Source: an uncultured Elusimicrobia bacterium (lineage in GTDB: Bacteria; Elusimicrobiota; Elusimicrobia; UBA1565; UBA9628). Taken from it: a stretch of DNA of 64,000 bases. Shown here in pieces: positions 40,400 to 48,152 of the stretch. A program made the translations under genes and the position numbers. Every line of letters starts with the position of its first letter. Positions within the stretch are counted from its first letter, which is position 1. Location: NCBI GenBank assembly GCA_903830945.1, contig CAIKVT010000060.1, forward strand, positions 1 through 64,000. Direction: 5' to 3'. The notes beneath the pieces are model-generated. The model was given only the letters and a program-made list of their open reading frames with translations. It was not told the origin of the DNA and made no database searches.

Positions 40400-41198
40400 T
40401 CAAGGCCGATAGTTCTGTCGAGCTGCGATGGGTGGGCGTCGGTTCGCCGTCGCAAGCCGTCTCCAAGGAAGGGTGGAAGTATATCTCGCTGACGCCTTGC
40501 GGCAGGCGGCGCAGGAGCCAGATCACGTAATCCTCCGTCATCATCCCAGAGTGGAGCATGCCGAAGGCCCGAGTGAGGCTCAGATCCCTAGCCTGCCGCC
40601 GCGATGCCAACCCCAAGGCGCCGTAGGCGCAGGAGAGCAGCAATTGCGGCATGATGGGCGCCGGGCTCTGGTTGCGCACCGGCGAACCGGTGACGAGGGC
40701 TCGCCAGTCCGCGAAGGCGTAGGCCAGGCTCGGGCCCAACTCGCCGGCGGGCCAGCGGATGCGGGGTATGCCGAAACGCCTGGCCAGGCGCAGGACCGCG
40801 GGAAATACCGCAGGGTGAACGTGCGCGTTGAAATGGCTGTCGAGATGCGTCGGGGCCAGGCCCAGAGCTAAGAAGCGCATGATTTGACCGCACATCAGAG
40901 CCTCGATTTCACCTCTGGCCTGACTGTCGCCTAACAGGCGCAGGCCCCAAGCCGCGGGGTCACTTTCGCAGAGCACCAAGTGCACGCCCACGCCGAGGCC
41001 GGGACACAGGCGGGCCGCCTTGGTAGCTTCCTCTGCGGCCGGAGCGTCGACCATGAGGCTGGCGAAGCCCAGGACGCCGTCCCGGTTGGCCTGCAGTACG
41101 GCCGCATTGACCTCCGGGCTGACACCGAAGTCGTCGGCCGTGGTGACGAGCTGGCGCGGGCTCAAGGCGGCGGGATTCCTATGATCGCGATCTGGCAA
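40335..41198 (-). CDS. hpnK: HpnK, YdjC/ChbG-type deacetylase of hopanoid glycan
   Basis: The roughly 287-residue protein has the YdjC signature near the start (LVTTADDFGVSPEVN) with metal-binding Asp residues, LGVGVHLVL, and THLDSHFNAHVHPAVFPAVL with His ligands. In the pathway HpnK removes the acetyl group from the GlcNAc attached by HpnI, giving glucosaminyl bacteriohopanetetrol. The start is uncertain: TTG at 41198, or TTG at 41165 just before LSPRQLVTTADDFG. It lies 55 bases after the pilin gene on the same strand and overlaps hpnL's 3' end by 65 bases on the opposite strand. Confidence 0.9.
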   Translation of the reverse strand: MPDRDHRNPAALSPRQLVTTADDFGVSPEVNAAVLQANRDGVLGFASLMVDAPAAEEATKAARLCPGLGVGVHLVLCESDPAAWGLRLLGDSQARGEIEALMCGQIMRFLALGLAPTHLDSHFNAHVHPAVFPAVLRLARRFGIPRIRWPAGELGPSLAYAFADWRALVTGSPVRNQSPAPIMPQLLLSCAYGALGLASRRQARDLSLTRAFGMLHSGMMTEDYVIWLLRRLPQGVSEIYFHPSLETACDGEPTPTHRSSTELSALISPRVRQTLQEEGIQLLSAAR

Positions 41199-41253
41199 GG
41201 GTTAACGCCTAGGGCAGGACTGCATGCCCCCCCCTTTTCGTCCCAGCGGAGCA

Positions 41254-41790
41254 CTACTGGACCGGCAGCGGTGGATCGTTCGTGCCCGAAGTCGTCCCGC
41301 CGCTTGGAAAGCACCTGACGACGCCGTTGACGTCCATGGTGTAGCCCCAACTGCTGTACGGTGTGGACCCCCCGTTGCGCTTGGCGCAAGCCACGAGACC
41401 TGTCCCGCTCATGCTCAGGCACGAGGATGCGTTGGCTGCGGCCGCGACTTGCCAGGACATACCGGTATAGTCGTTCGATGGCAAGTATTTGCAGCCGACC
41501 AAGTCAGTGGCGGGGAAAGGCGAAGCGCCGGAGCAGGTTTGTGCGCCTGTGAGAATCCGCGTTCCACTCGTACCACCAACGTAGTTGCCGCTATGGTCTA
41601 TGGCGTACATGCGGTTGGCCGCGCCCACCATCTTCAACTGGGCCGCGCCGGAGTCCGCCTTGCTGTTCTCCACGCTCTTGAGATAGCTCGGTATCGCGAC
41701 GGAGGCCAGGACGCCAATGATGATGACTACGACCATGAGTTCGATCATCGTAAAGCCCCTGTGTCCGCTGGACATGATGCGTGCCCCCAT
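41254..41790 (-). CDS. pilA: type IV prepilin, major-pilin-like
   Basis: The 178-residue protein has a short leader and the prepilin cleavage site G12-F13, followed by FTMIELMVVVIIIGVLASVAIP with the conserved Glu at mature position 5 (E17). The rest is a Cys-containing C-terminal globular domain rich in Gly, Ser and Thr (at least five Cys). It is a pilin or pseudopilin. The ATG directly adjoins the pilC stop (TAAATG) and has GGGAGG seven bases upstream. No prepilin peptidase gene is in the window. Confidence 0.92.
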   Translation of the reverse strand: MGARIMSSGHRGFTMIELMVVVIIIGVLASVAIPSYLKSVENSKADSGAAQLKMVGAANRMYAIDHSGNYVGGTSGTRILTGAQTCSGASPFPATDLVGCKYLPSNDYTGMSWQVAAAANASSCLSMSGTGLVACAKRNGGSTPYSSWGYTMDVNGVVRCFPSGGTTSGTNDPPLPVQ

Positions 41791-43020
41791 TTATTTGCCT
41801 CCCGCTCCGCCCCCCATGGTGGACAACTTGAAGATCGGCAGGAACACCGCCAGGACGATGATGCCGACAACGCCGCCGATGCCGACCACTAGGATAGGGT
41901 CGATGATGGCGGTAAAGCGCCGGGTGAACTGATCGATCTGTTCGCGGTAGAAGGCCGACAAGGTCACCAACATATCCGGGAGCTTTCCAGATTCCTCTCC
42001 CATGAACATCATCTCGGTCACCAGCGGCGGCAGGACGCCGGTCCTGCGGAAAGCCGCGGAGATGGACTTGCCGCTGGCCACGTCGTTCTTGACCGATCGC
42101 AGCAGGCGTTGGAAGATGACATTGCTCCCAAAGACCCCCTCCAAGACCGAGATGGCGTTGAGGATGCTTACGCCGCTCTCGATCAAAGTCGAGAGGGTGG
42201 TCAGCAGGCGCTCAACCATTATATTCTTGGCGAAATCGCCGAAGAATGGCACGCTGAAGATCATGTTCCATTTGGCGACCTGCCCCGGTTCGGTCGAGGC
42301 GTAGGCGCTCCACATGAACCAAAGGACCACCGACGCGACGATCATAGTGGCCAAATGGTGCACGAGCAGGTTCGACACCATGATGATAGCGACAGTCAGG
42401 GCCGGGAGCTTGAGCCCGAACTGCGTGAAGATGTCCGCGAAGACCGGCACGATCTTAATGACGAAGAAGGCCAGCACGCACGCGGATATGCCGCACAGCA
42501 CGGCCGGGTAGGCCATGGCCGTGATGATCTTTCCCTTAAGCTCTTCCTGGGCGCCCGCGTAGGCGGAAATCTGTTTGAGCACCTTGGGGAGTTGTCCGCC
42601 CATCTCTCCAGCCTGAACCAAGGAGACCCAGAGGTGGTCGAATGACTTGGGATGGCGCTCCAGCGCCTTGTACAGGGCCATGCCCCCGGCCACGTCCTTG
42701 GTCACCTGCGCCAAGGCGAAGTGAAGGGCTTTGGATTGGGCATGTTCACCCAGCAGCGACAGGGCCCGCACCAGGGGCACGCCGCCGTTAAGGAGCGTGG
42801 CCAACTGCTCGCCGAAGAAGATGAGGTCGCGCGCGCCGACTTTACTGCCGGCGGACGCCTTGCCCGCGGCGGCATGCGCGCCACGTTCGGCGGTGACGGA
42901 AAGGATGAAGTATCCTTTGCCTTGAAGGGCGGCTATCGCTTCGTTCTCGTCGCCTGCCTCCAGATCGCCGGAGGTCGTCTCGCCTTTATTGTCTTGAACT
43001 GTATAATTGAATCTGGGCAT
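41791..43020 (-). CDS. pilC: PilC/GspF inner-membrane pilus assembly protein
   Basis: The 409-residue platform protein has an N-terminal cytoplasmic segment (FNYTVQDNKGE) and duplicated GspF domains containing FGEQLATLLNGGVPLVRAL and MVERLLTTLSTLIESGV, each with predicted transmembrane helices. It is the membrane anchor that couples the PilB ATPase to pilus extension. A consensus promoter with almost no leader lies directly upstream, suggesting independent transcription from pilB. The pilin gene follows directly. Confidence 0.95.
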   Translation of the reverse strand: MPRFNYTVQDNKGETTSGDLEAGDENEAIAALQGKGYFILSVTAERGAHAAAGKASAGSKVGARDLIFFGEQLATLLNGGVPLVRALSLLGEHAQSKALHFALAQVTKDVAGGMALYKALERHPKSFDHLWVSLVQAGEMGGQLPKVLKQISAYAGAQEELKGKIITAMAYPAVLCGISACVLAFFVIKIVPVFADIFTQFGLKLPALTVAIIMVSNLLVHHLATMIVASVVLWFMWSAYASTEPGQVAKWNMIFSVPFFGDFAKNIMVERLLTTLSTLIESGVSILNAISVLEGVFGSNVIFQRLLRSVKNDVASGKSISAAFRRTGVLPPLVTEMMFMGEESGKLPDMLVTLSAFYREQIDQFTRRFTAIIDPILVVGIGGVVGIIVLAVFLPIFKLSTMGGGAGGK

Positions 43021-43029
43021 ATATTCGAG

Positions 43030-43058
43030 ATTCTAACAGGGATGGACAGCTTTGTCAA
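43030..43058 (-). promoter_or_regulatory. pilC promoter, near-leaderless
   Basis: On the minus strand a perfect TTGACA (43053-43058), 17 bases and TAGAAT (43030-43035) precede the pilC ATG (43020) by only nine bases. The transcript should start about 3 bases before the start codon. No ribosome site is seen. Confidence 0.6.
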
Positions 43059-43133
43059 TGTGAATATTGTTATTTGATATTTCCGAGCGTGCCGAAGCGG
43101 GCTCCCTGTGATGCCTGCTCGACGCTGCTGAGT

Positions 43134-44879
43134 CTATTCTTCGATAGTGACGCTCAGAATCTCTTCCAGGGAGGTTGTGCCTGCGATGGCCTTGCGCCAA
43201 CCGCTGGCACGCAGGGTCCACATGCCAGCTCGTTGAGCGGCGTCTCTGAGCCGCGCAAGGTCGCCGCCGTACTTGTAGATGATCTCACGCATTTCGGGGA
43301 TGATCAGAAACACCTCATAGATGGCGGTACGGCCGGAATATCCGGTGCGCGCGCACTTGTCGCAGCCCCGGGCCTCGAAGAATGTGATCCTGGCCGGATC
43401 GGGAGGCGGGTCGAGCAGAGACTCGCGGATACACATCTCCACATCCTTGGCGTCCGGCTGGCAAGGCTTCTTGCAGTGCGGGCAGAGTTTGCGCACCAGG
43501 CGCTGTGCGGCCACCACGCAGAGACTGCTGGAAAGCAGGAACGGTTCGATGCCGAGGTCGATGAGGCGAACGACCGCGGAGAGAGCGTCGTTGGTGTGCA
43601 GAGTCGAAAGCACCAAGTGCCCGGTCAGGGCGGCACGCAGGCACGTCTGGGCCGTCTCCTGATCACGCACCTCGCCGACAAGGATGACGTCCGGGTCCTG
43701 GCGCAAGAACGAGCGCAGGGCCGCCGCGAAGGTGAGCCCGATGTTGGCCCGCACCTGCACCTGATTAAGCCCCGCCATCTTGATTTCGACGGGGTCCTCG
43801 ATGGTCATGAAATTGAGCTCGGGGGTCCTGATGGTGTTGAGGATAGAGTAGAGCGTGGTGGTCTTGCCGGAGCCGGTAGGACCGGTTATGAAAATCAGGC
43901 CGTGGGGGCGATGCGCCCCGAGCAGAAAGTCCTCCTTCTGGCGGGGCTCGAAGCCGATCTTGTCGATGTTGAGTTCGACGGCGCCCTTGTCGAGGATACG
44001 CATGACCACCTTCTCCCCGAACACCGTCGGGCAGATGGAAACACGCAAGTCGATGTTGCGGTTCTGCACCTTAATGGAGAAGGTCCCATCCTGCGGCAGG
44101 CGGCGTTCCGCGATGTCGAGTTTTGAGAGGATTTTGATGCGCGAGATCACGCCGTTGAAGTCCTTCTTCAGCGGCGCCATGCGCTCATAGAGGACGCCAT
44201 CGATGCGAAAACGCAGCATCACGCGCTCGTCGTAGCTTTCCAGATGGATGTCCGAGCCACGCTCGTTGATGGCCTGCTTGAGGATGGCGTTGACCAACGA
44301 AACGACTTGGGCGCCCTCGGCTCCCTTGACCATCTGGTCGAGGTCTACGCGCCCGTCGTTGGTGCTCTCCACCTCCTGCACCTCGTCAGGAGAGGTGGCG
44401 GCGGAGGCCATGGACTTCTCGATCATGCCGCCGCCGCTCGTGTAGAACTCGTCGATAGCCTTAAGGATCTGGGCTCGGGTGGCCACGAAGGACTGAATCT
44501 CCAGCCCTGCGGCAAGGAGCTTGAGGTTGTCCCGCAGCATTATGTCCTCGGGGTTTGTCAGGGCGACCGCAAGGACTCCCTCGTCGAGGAACAAAGGCAG
44601 GACGCAGTTCTCCCGGGCATAGGACTCGGAGACGACGTGCTCTAGATTCTGACCTTTTTCGACCCTGAGGATCTTGTTCTCGCGCGAGGCGTAGGGAACG
44701 CCGAACTGCTTGGAGATGGCGATGGCGATGGCCTCGTCCGTGGTAAACCCCAGTTTGACCGCGGCCTCGCCGAAAGAGCACTTCGAGGCGATCGCGCCCC
44801 GGCACGCCTTCTCCTTCTGGTCGGGTGTGATGACGCCGCTGGCGACGAGTATATCGGGCAGTTCCAGCTTATCGGACAT
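43134..44879 (-). CDS. pilB: PilB/GspE assembly ATPase
   Basis: The 581-residue ATPase drives pilus polymerisation. It has an N-terminal MshEN-like domain, then the ATPase core: Walker A GPTGSGKTTTLYS near 332-344, Asp and His boxes (PDVILVGEVRDQETA, LSTLHTND), and a tetra-Cys zinc motif CPHCKKPC ... CDKC. This is the extension type, not the PilT retraction type. A promoter lies upstream (44902-44929). The 113-base gap to pilC contains pilC's own promoter. Confidence 0.96.
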   Translation of the reverse strand: MSDKLELPDILVASGVITPDQKEKACRGAIASKCSFGEAAVKLGFTTDEAIAIAISKQFGVPYASRENKILRVEKGQNLEHVVSESYARENCVLPLFLDEGVLAVALTNPEDIMLRDNLKLLAAGLEIQSFVATRAQILKAIDEFYTSGGGMIEKSMASAATSPDEVQEVESTNDGRVDLDQMVKGAEGAQVVSLVNAILKQAINERGSDIHLESYDERVMLRFRIDGVLYERMAPLKKDFNGVISRIKILSKLDIAERRLPQDGTFSIKVQNRNIDLRVSICPTVFGEKVVMRILDKGAVELNIDKIGFEPRQKEDFLLGAHRPHGLIFITGPTGSGKTTTLYSILNTIRTPELNFMTIEDPVEIKMAGLNQVQVRANIGLTFAAALRSFLRQDPDVILVGEVRDQETAQTCLRAALTGHLVLSTLHTNDALSAVVRLIDLGIEPFLLSSSLCVVAAQRLVRKLCPHCKKPCQPDAKDVEMCIRESLLDPPPDPARITFFEARGCDKCARTGYSGRTAIYEVFLIIPEMREIIYKYGGDLARLRDAAQRAGMWTLRASGWRKAIAGTTSLEEILSVTIEE

Positions 44880-44901
44880 GGCTCAGCCTATAGGCTGCTT
44901 A

Positions 44902-44929
44902 AGTATAACTGACTGGGAACGATTGTCAA
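44902..44929 (-). promoter_or_regulatory. pilB promoter
   Basis: On the minus strand TTGACA (44924-44929), 16 bases and TATACT (44902-44907) lie 22 bases before the pilB ATG. Initiation near 44895 would give a leader of about 15-18 bases without a clear ribosome site. Confidence 0.5.
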
Positions 44930-44988
44930 GACCGAGTGCGCCGATGCGCCGGCTGATATCCATCAGGAGATGTGTCGGAAGCCATGCG

Positions 44989-46773
44989 CTAGTCGCTCAC
45001 TATCGTAGGCGTCAGGAAGATGACCAGGTCCGTGTTCCTGCGCAGATTCGACGAGCTGGTGAAGAACCACCCGATGAGAGGAATGTAGCCCAGCAAGGGC
45101 ACCTTGCGCACCACCTTGGTCTCGGTCGACTGCAGGAGGCCGCCGATGACCAAAGTCTGTCCGTTGCGCACGCGAACCAAGGTCGATGCCCCTCGAGTGA
45201 CCGGGTCATAGATCGGATTGCTCGACGTGGAGAGGGGTGAGACCTGGACGTCGGTATAGCTGGGCTGGATCAGCATGGTGATGTAGCCTTCCTTGTTGAT
45301 CTGCGGCGTCACTTTTAGGACGAGGCCGGTCGTGACGCGTTCTACGTTGGCGACCTGCGTGGTGATGCCGGTGCCTCCGGCGGTGGAGAGCTGTTGCCCA
45401 ACGGCCTGGTCTGTCGCGATCTGCATGATGGCGGGCTTGTTGTTGAGTGTCAGTATCTTGGGCTTGCCCAGGAACCGCGCCTCGGAGCGGGCGACCAGAG
45501 CCCGCAAGGTGATCTGCAGGGAGGTCAGGTCAAGAAGAGAAGATCGCATGTTGCTGACGACGTAACTTAACGGGACGCTGGATGAGCCGGAAGTGCCTGA
45601 AGTGCTGTCCGAAGCGCTGCCCGAAGCGCTGCTCGAAGTGCTGCCCCCGCCGCCTATCGAGCTGGACATCTGCGACACTCCCGGCATGAAAGGGTCGAAG
45701 AAATGCGTATTGGAGAGCTTGCGCCCCAGATTCAACGGGAAGCTGGTATCACGCTGGCCGCCCGTGAATTGCGCCAATTGCCCGTCCGCCGCGCCCCATT
45801 CGAAGCCGATGTCGCGAGTGCGGCTGGAGTCGATCTCCACGATCTGGGCTTCGATCATGACCTGGGGAGCCTTCCGGTCGAGCTCCATGATGATCTGCTC
45901 GACCTGGGGGAAGACTTCCGGGATGTCGGTGACGATCATGGAATTGGTCCGCGGCTCCAGGGCCACCTGCCCCATCTTGCTCAAAACACTTTTAAGGACG
46001 GCGACGATGGGCACCGAACTGTCCGCACCGCTGGCCTGCTGGGCGCTACCCCCTCCGCTTTGGGACGAGGACTGGCCCGACCCACCCTGAGAGGAGGACA
46101 CGAGCGAGGCCGAGTTATTAACCGGCGTGATGGCCGCGAGGTCACTGCTCATCCCCCCCAACGGGATCAGGGGGATATAGTTGAGCGTGTAGATGCGCGT
46201 GATGAGGTTCTCAACGGACTTGGACCGCGGCGCCACGACGTAGGTGTGGCTATGGCCGATCTGCTGATAGGTGAGGCCCTTGATTTCGAGAAGGACCTGC
46301 AAGGCCTCGGCCACGGTGACGTTCTGCAGAAAAGCGGTCACGCGCTTGCTCTCCAGGCCTTCCGATACGATGAAGTTTATATGGGCCTGGGCCTGAATGG
46401 TATCAAGGAAGGTCTCCAGCGGGGCGCCCTTGACTCGCACGGTCACCCTGGCCTCCAGGGGCGAGGTCGCGACCGCAGAGGCCGGGCGCGCGGGGGAGGA
46501 GGTGCCGATCTGGACTCCTTGCACGCTGCGCGGCGATACGGCCTCGGGCGCGGCCGGGGTCTCCGTGGTCGGGGTTCCGTCGATAGGGGATCCGGTTCCA
46601 CCCGCCGCTTGCCCCCCGCCCGACAACTGAGACTGGAACTGTGCATTGGCCTCGGGCTCGCCGCGGCGCCGCTGCGCCTGCGCCGAAGGGACGGTCCCGG
46701 CGATAAGTTCGAAGGCCAGCGCGTACGCCAGCGCACCTCGAACAAAACTCGGTCTGCGATGATGAATGATCAT
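44989..46773 (-). CDS. pilQ: PilQ/GspD-type outer-membrane secretin
   Basis: The 594-residue protein has a signal-like N-terminus, a linker rich in Gly, Pro and Thr, an STN/N0-type domain (VKGAPLETFLDTIQAQAHINF), an N-domain (SMIVTDIPEVFPQVEQIIMELD) and the C-terminal secretin domain (VGQQLSTAGGTGITTQ, TLVIGGLLQSTETKVVRKVPLLGYIPLIGWFF). It forms the gated outer-membrane ring. Two serine/glycine-rich low-complexity inserts are present. It is placed after the pilP-like gene and before pilB. Confidence 0.94.
   Translation of the reverse strand: MIIHHRRPSFVRGALAYALAFELIAGTVPSAQAQRRRGEPEANAQFQSQLSGGGQAAGGTGSPIDGTPTTETPAAPEAVSPRSVQGVQIGTSSPARPASAVATSPLEARVTVRVKGAPLETFLDTIQAQAHINFIVSEGLESKRVTAFLQNVTVAEALQVLLEIKGLTYQQIGHSHTYVVAPRSKSVENLITRIYTLNYIPLIPLGGMSSDLAAITPVNNSASLVSSSQGGSGQSSSQSGGGSAQQASGADSSVPIVAVLKSVLSKMGQVALEPRTNSMIVTDIPEVFPQVEQIIMELDRKAPQVMIEAQIVEIDSSRTRDIGFEWGAADGQLAQFTGGQRDTSFPLNLGRKLSNTHFFDPFMPGVSQMSSSIGGGGSTSSSASGSASDSTSGTSGSSSVPLSYVVSNMRSSLLDLTSLQITLRALVARSEARFLGKPKILTLNNKPAIMQIATDQAVGQQLSTAGGTGITTQVANVERVTTGLVLKVTPQINKEGYITMLIQPSYTDVQVSPLSTSSNPIYDPVTRGASTLVRVRNGQTLVIGGLLQSTETKVVRKVPLLGYIPLIGWFFTSSSNLRRNTDLVIFLTPTIVSD
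45599..45646. repeat. 12-base tandem repeat in the secretin gene
   Basis: Four consecutive 12-base units of the form GAAGYGCTGYYC (45599-45646) encode the Gly/Ser/Ala/Thr low-complexity stretch in the secretin. Copy number could vary without breaking frame. Confidence 0.7.
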
Positions 46774-46789
46774 ATAGTCCCCCTCGACG

Positions 46790-47566
46790 TTACCGGTTCA
46801 CTGCCTTTGAAAAAGTCTTTTGTTTATAACCAAAAATCACTTTCTGGATGGTGATGCGCATCACCTTGACCGGTCCAGCTTTAGTCTTTACAATGTCCCC
46901 CTCGGCGACCATGTCGTTGTTGACGATGGCCTTGTTCCGGCCTTCGATGGATACGATCCCCTGCAGGTCGATCAGCTTCTCCATATGGACCGACGGCGGC
47001 TTGTGCGGCGCTTTCGGCCTGTTGAGCGCGCGATCCTTGAGTTCCGCGAGGGCGAGCTGCTTCTCCAGTCCCAGGCGCTCGATCTCGACAAGGTCGTGTG
47101 GGGAGAGGGTCGGATCCCGCCAGGCTTGAAAAGGGTTGACGGCGGGAGTCGAGTGAGCCTGCGGGACCTCCGGAGTGGCCGCCTCCGTCGTCGCCGGGGC
47201 TGAGGGCACGACGGGCGTCGGCGAGGCGGACGCGGGGATGGCGTCGGCGGGCAAGGGGCCGCCGTCCTTGGATGGCAGGCGTTCTCCGCCACCGGAAAGA
47301 GCGACGGGCGGCGCACCTAACGCCAACCCGATTCCTGATGGCGTTTGAAGCGCGGCAACGGGAGCGACCGCCGGCGCGATGGGGTTGATCAGCTTGTCCT
47401 GCTTAGGTGAGTTGCGGAACAGATCCGTGTCCTTGAGGCGCACCTTCGTGGTGAGCGCCCGCTTCTTCTCCAGATCCAGATGCGTGTACCATTGGTAGAA
47501 GAGCACGCCTGGGACCGCTAGGGCGAAAGCCAGGATGAGCCAACCAACTGAACTTTTCGTCGCCAT
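46790..47566 (-). CDS. pilP: PilP/GspC-like pilus assembly protein
   Basis: The 258-residue protein has an N-terminal transmembrane helix (about 8-25), a long Pro/Ala/Thr-rich linker (roughly 60-160), and a small C-terminal domain (LIDLQGIVSIEGRNKAIVNN, then VMRITIQKVIFGYKQKTF), like the homology region of GspC or the beta domain of PilP. It would connect the inner-membrane PilMNO complex to the secretin. The assignment rests on context more than on strong motifs. Confidence 0.72.
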   Translation of the reverse strand: MATKSSVGWLILAFALAVPGVLFYQWYTHLDLEKKRALTTKVRLKDTDLFRNSPKQDKLINPIAPAVAPVAALQTPSGIGLALGAPPVALSGGGERLPSKDGGPLPADAIPASASPTPVVPSAPATTEAATPEVPQAHSTPAVNPFQAWRDPTLSPHDLVEIERLGLEKQLALAELKDRALNRPKAPHKPPSVHMEKLIDLQGIVSIEGRNKAIVNNDMVAEGDIVKTKAGPVKVMRITIQKVIFGYKQKTFSKAVNR

Positions 47567-47567
47567 G

Positions 47568-48149
47568 CTAGAATCGCTCCGGCAGGATGATGGTGCTCAG
47601 ACTGCAGGTCACATCGTTGAAACCGATCGGTTCGGTCTTCTTCATTATTGACATGCTGTTGATATGGATCAACGGCTTGCTGGATTCCATCCGGGCCAGA
47701 AACGCCATCAACTCCGGGAATTTGACAAGCATCGTGATGCTCAGACTCTGGACGACGCCCCCGGGCATATCGGCGTCGTTGGTCGGCTGGACGCTGGTGG
47801 GCACGATCCCTTCGGCGCGCAGGGCCTCTCTGACCGCGTCCGACAGAAAGTTGGCGCGGTCTTTAGGCAACGGCAACTGTGCATAAACGATATTGAGACG
47901 ATCCTTAAGCTCCTTATAAGTCTCAGCGTGCCGCACGGTGTCGCGCGCCACCCGCAACTCGCCGTCCACCAGGGAAAGTCGCTTCTGCGCCGGCGCGTAT
48001 ACAAGTAAATAACAGCCGAAGGGTACTGCCAGAGCTGTGATTAGCGTGCGGTTGAATCGGCTGCTGCCCTTGTCCTTAAGAGTCGCGGAGATGAGTTTGA
48101 TCTCATACTGGATTTTAGAGATGAGATGGTCGAAATCTATTTTGGCCAT
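47568..48149 (-). CDS. pilO: PilO-like pilus assembly protein
   Basis: The 193-residue bitopic protein has a cytoplasmic N-terminus, a transmembrane helix (about 33-52), a coiled-coil stretch (ETYKELKDRLNIVYAQLP) and a C-terminal ferredoxin-like domain, the usual PilO (GspM) layout. It pairs with PilN in the alignment complex. It lies 3 bases after the PilM-PilN fusion and 1 base before the pilP-like gene. Assignment is by context and architecture. Confidence 0.8.
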   Translation of the reverse strand: MAKIDFDHLISKIQYEIKLISATLKDKGSSRFNRTLITALAVPFGCYLLVYAPAQKRLSLVDGELRVARDTVRHAETYKELKDRLNIVYAQLPLPKDRANFLSDAVREALRAEGIVPTSVQPTNDADMPGGVVQSLSITMLVKFPELMAFLARMESSKPLIHINSMSIMKKTEPIGFNDVTCSLSTIILPERF

Positions 48150-48152
48150 GGC

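Noticed and set aside
41199-41253. Terminator between the pilin and hpnK genes
   Set aside because: A C/G homopolymer stretch is present but no convincing inverted repeat with a T-run.
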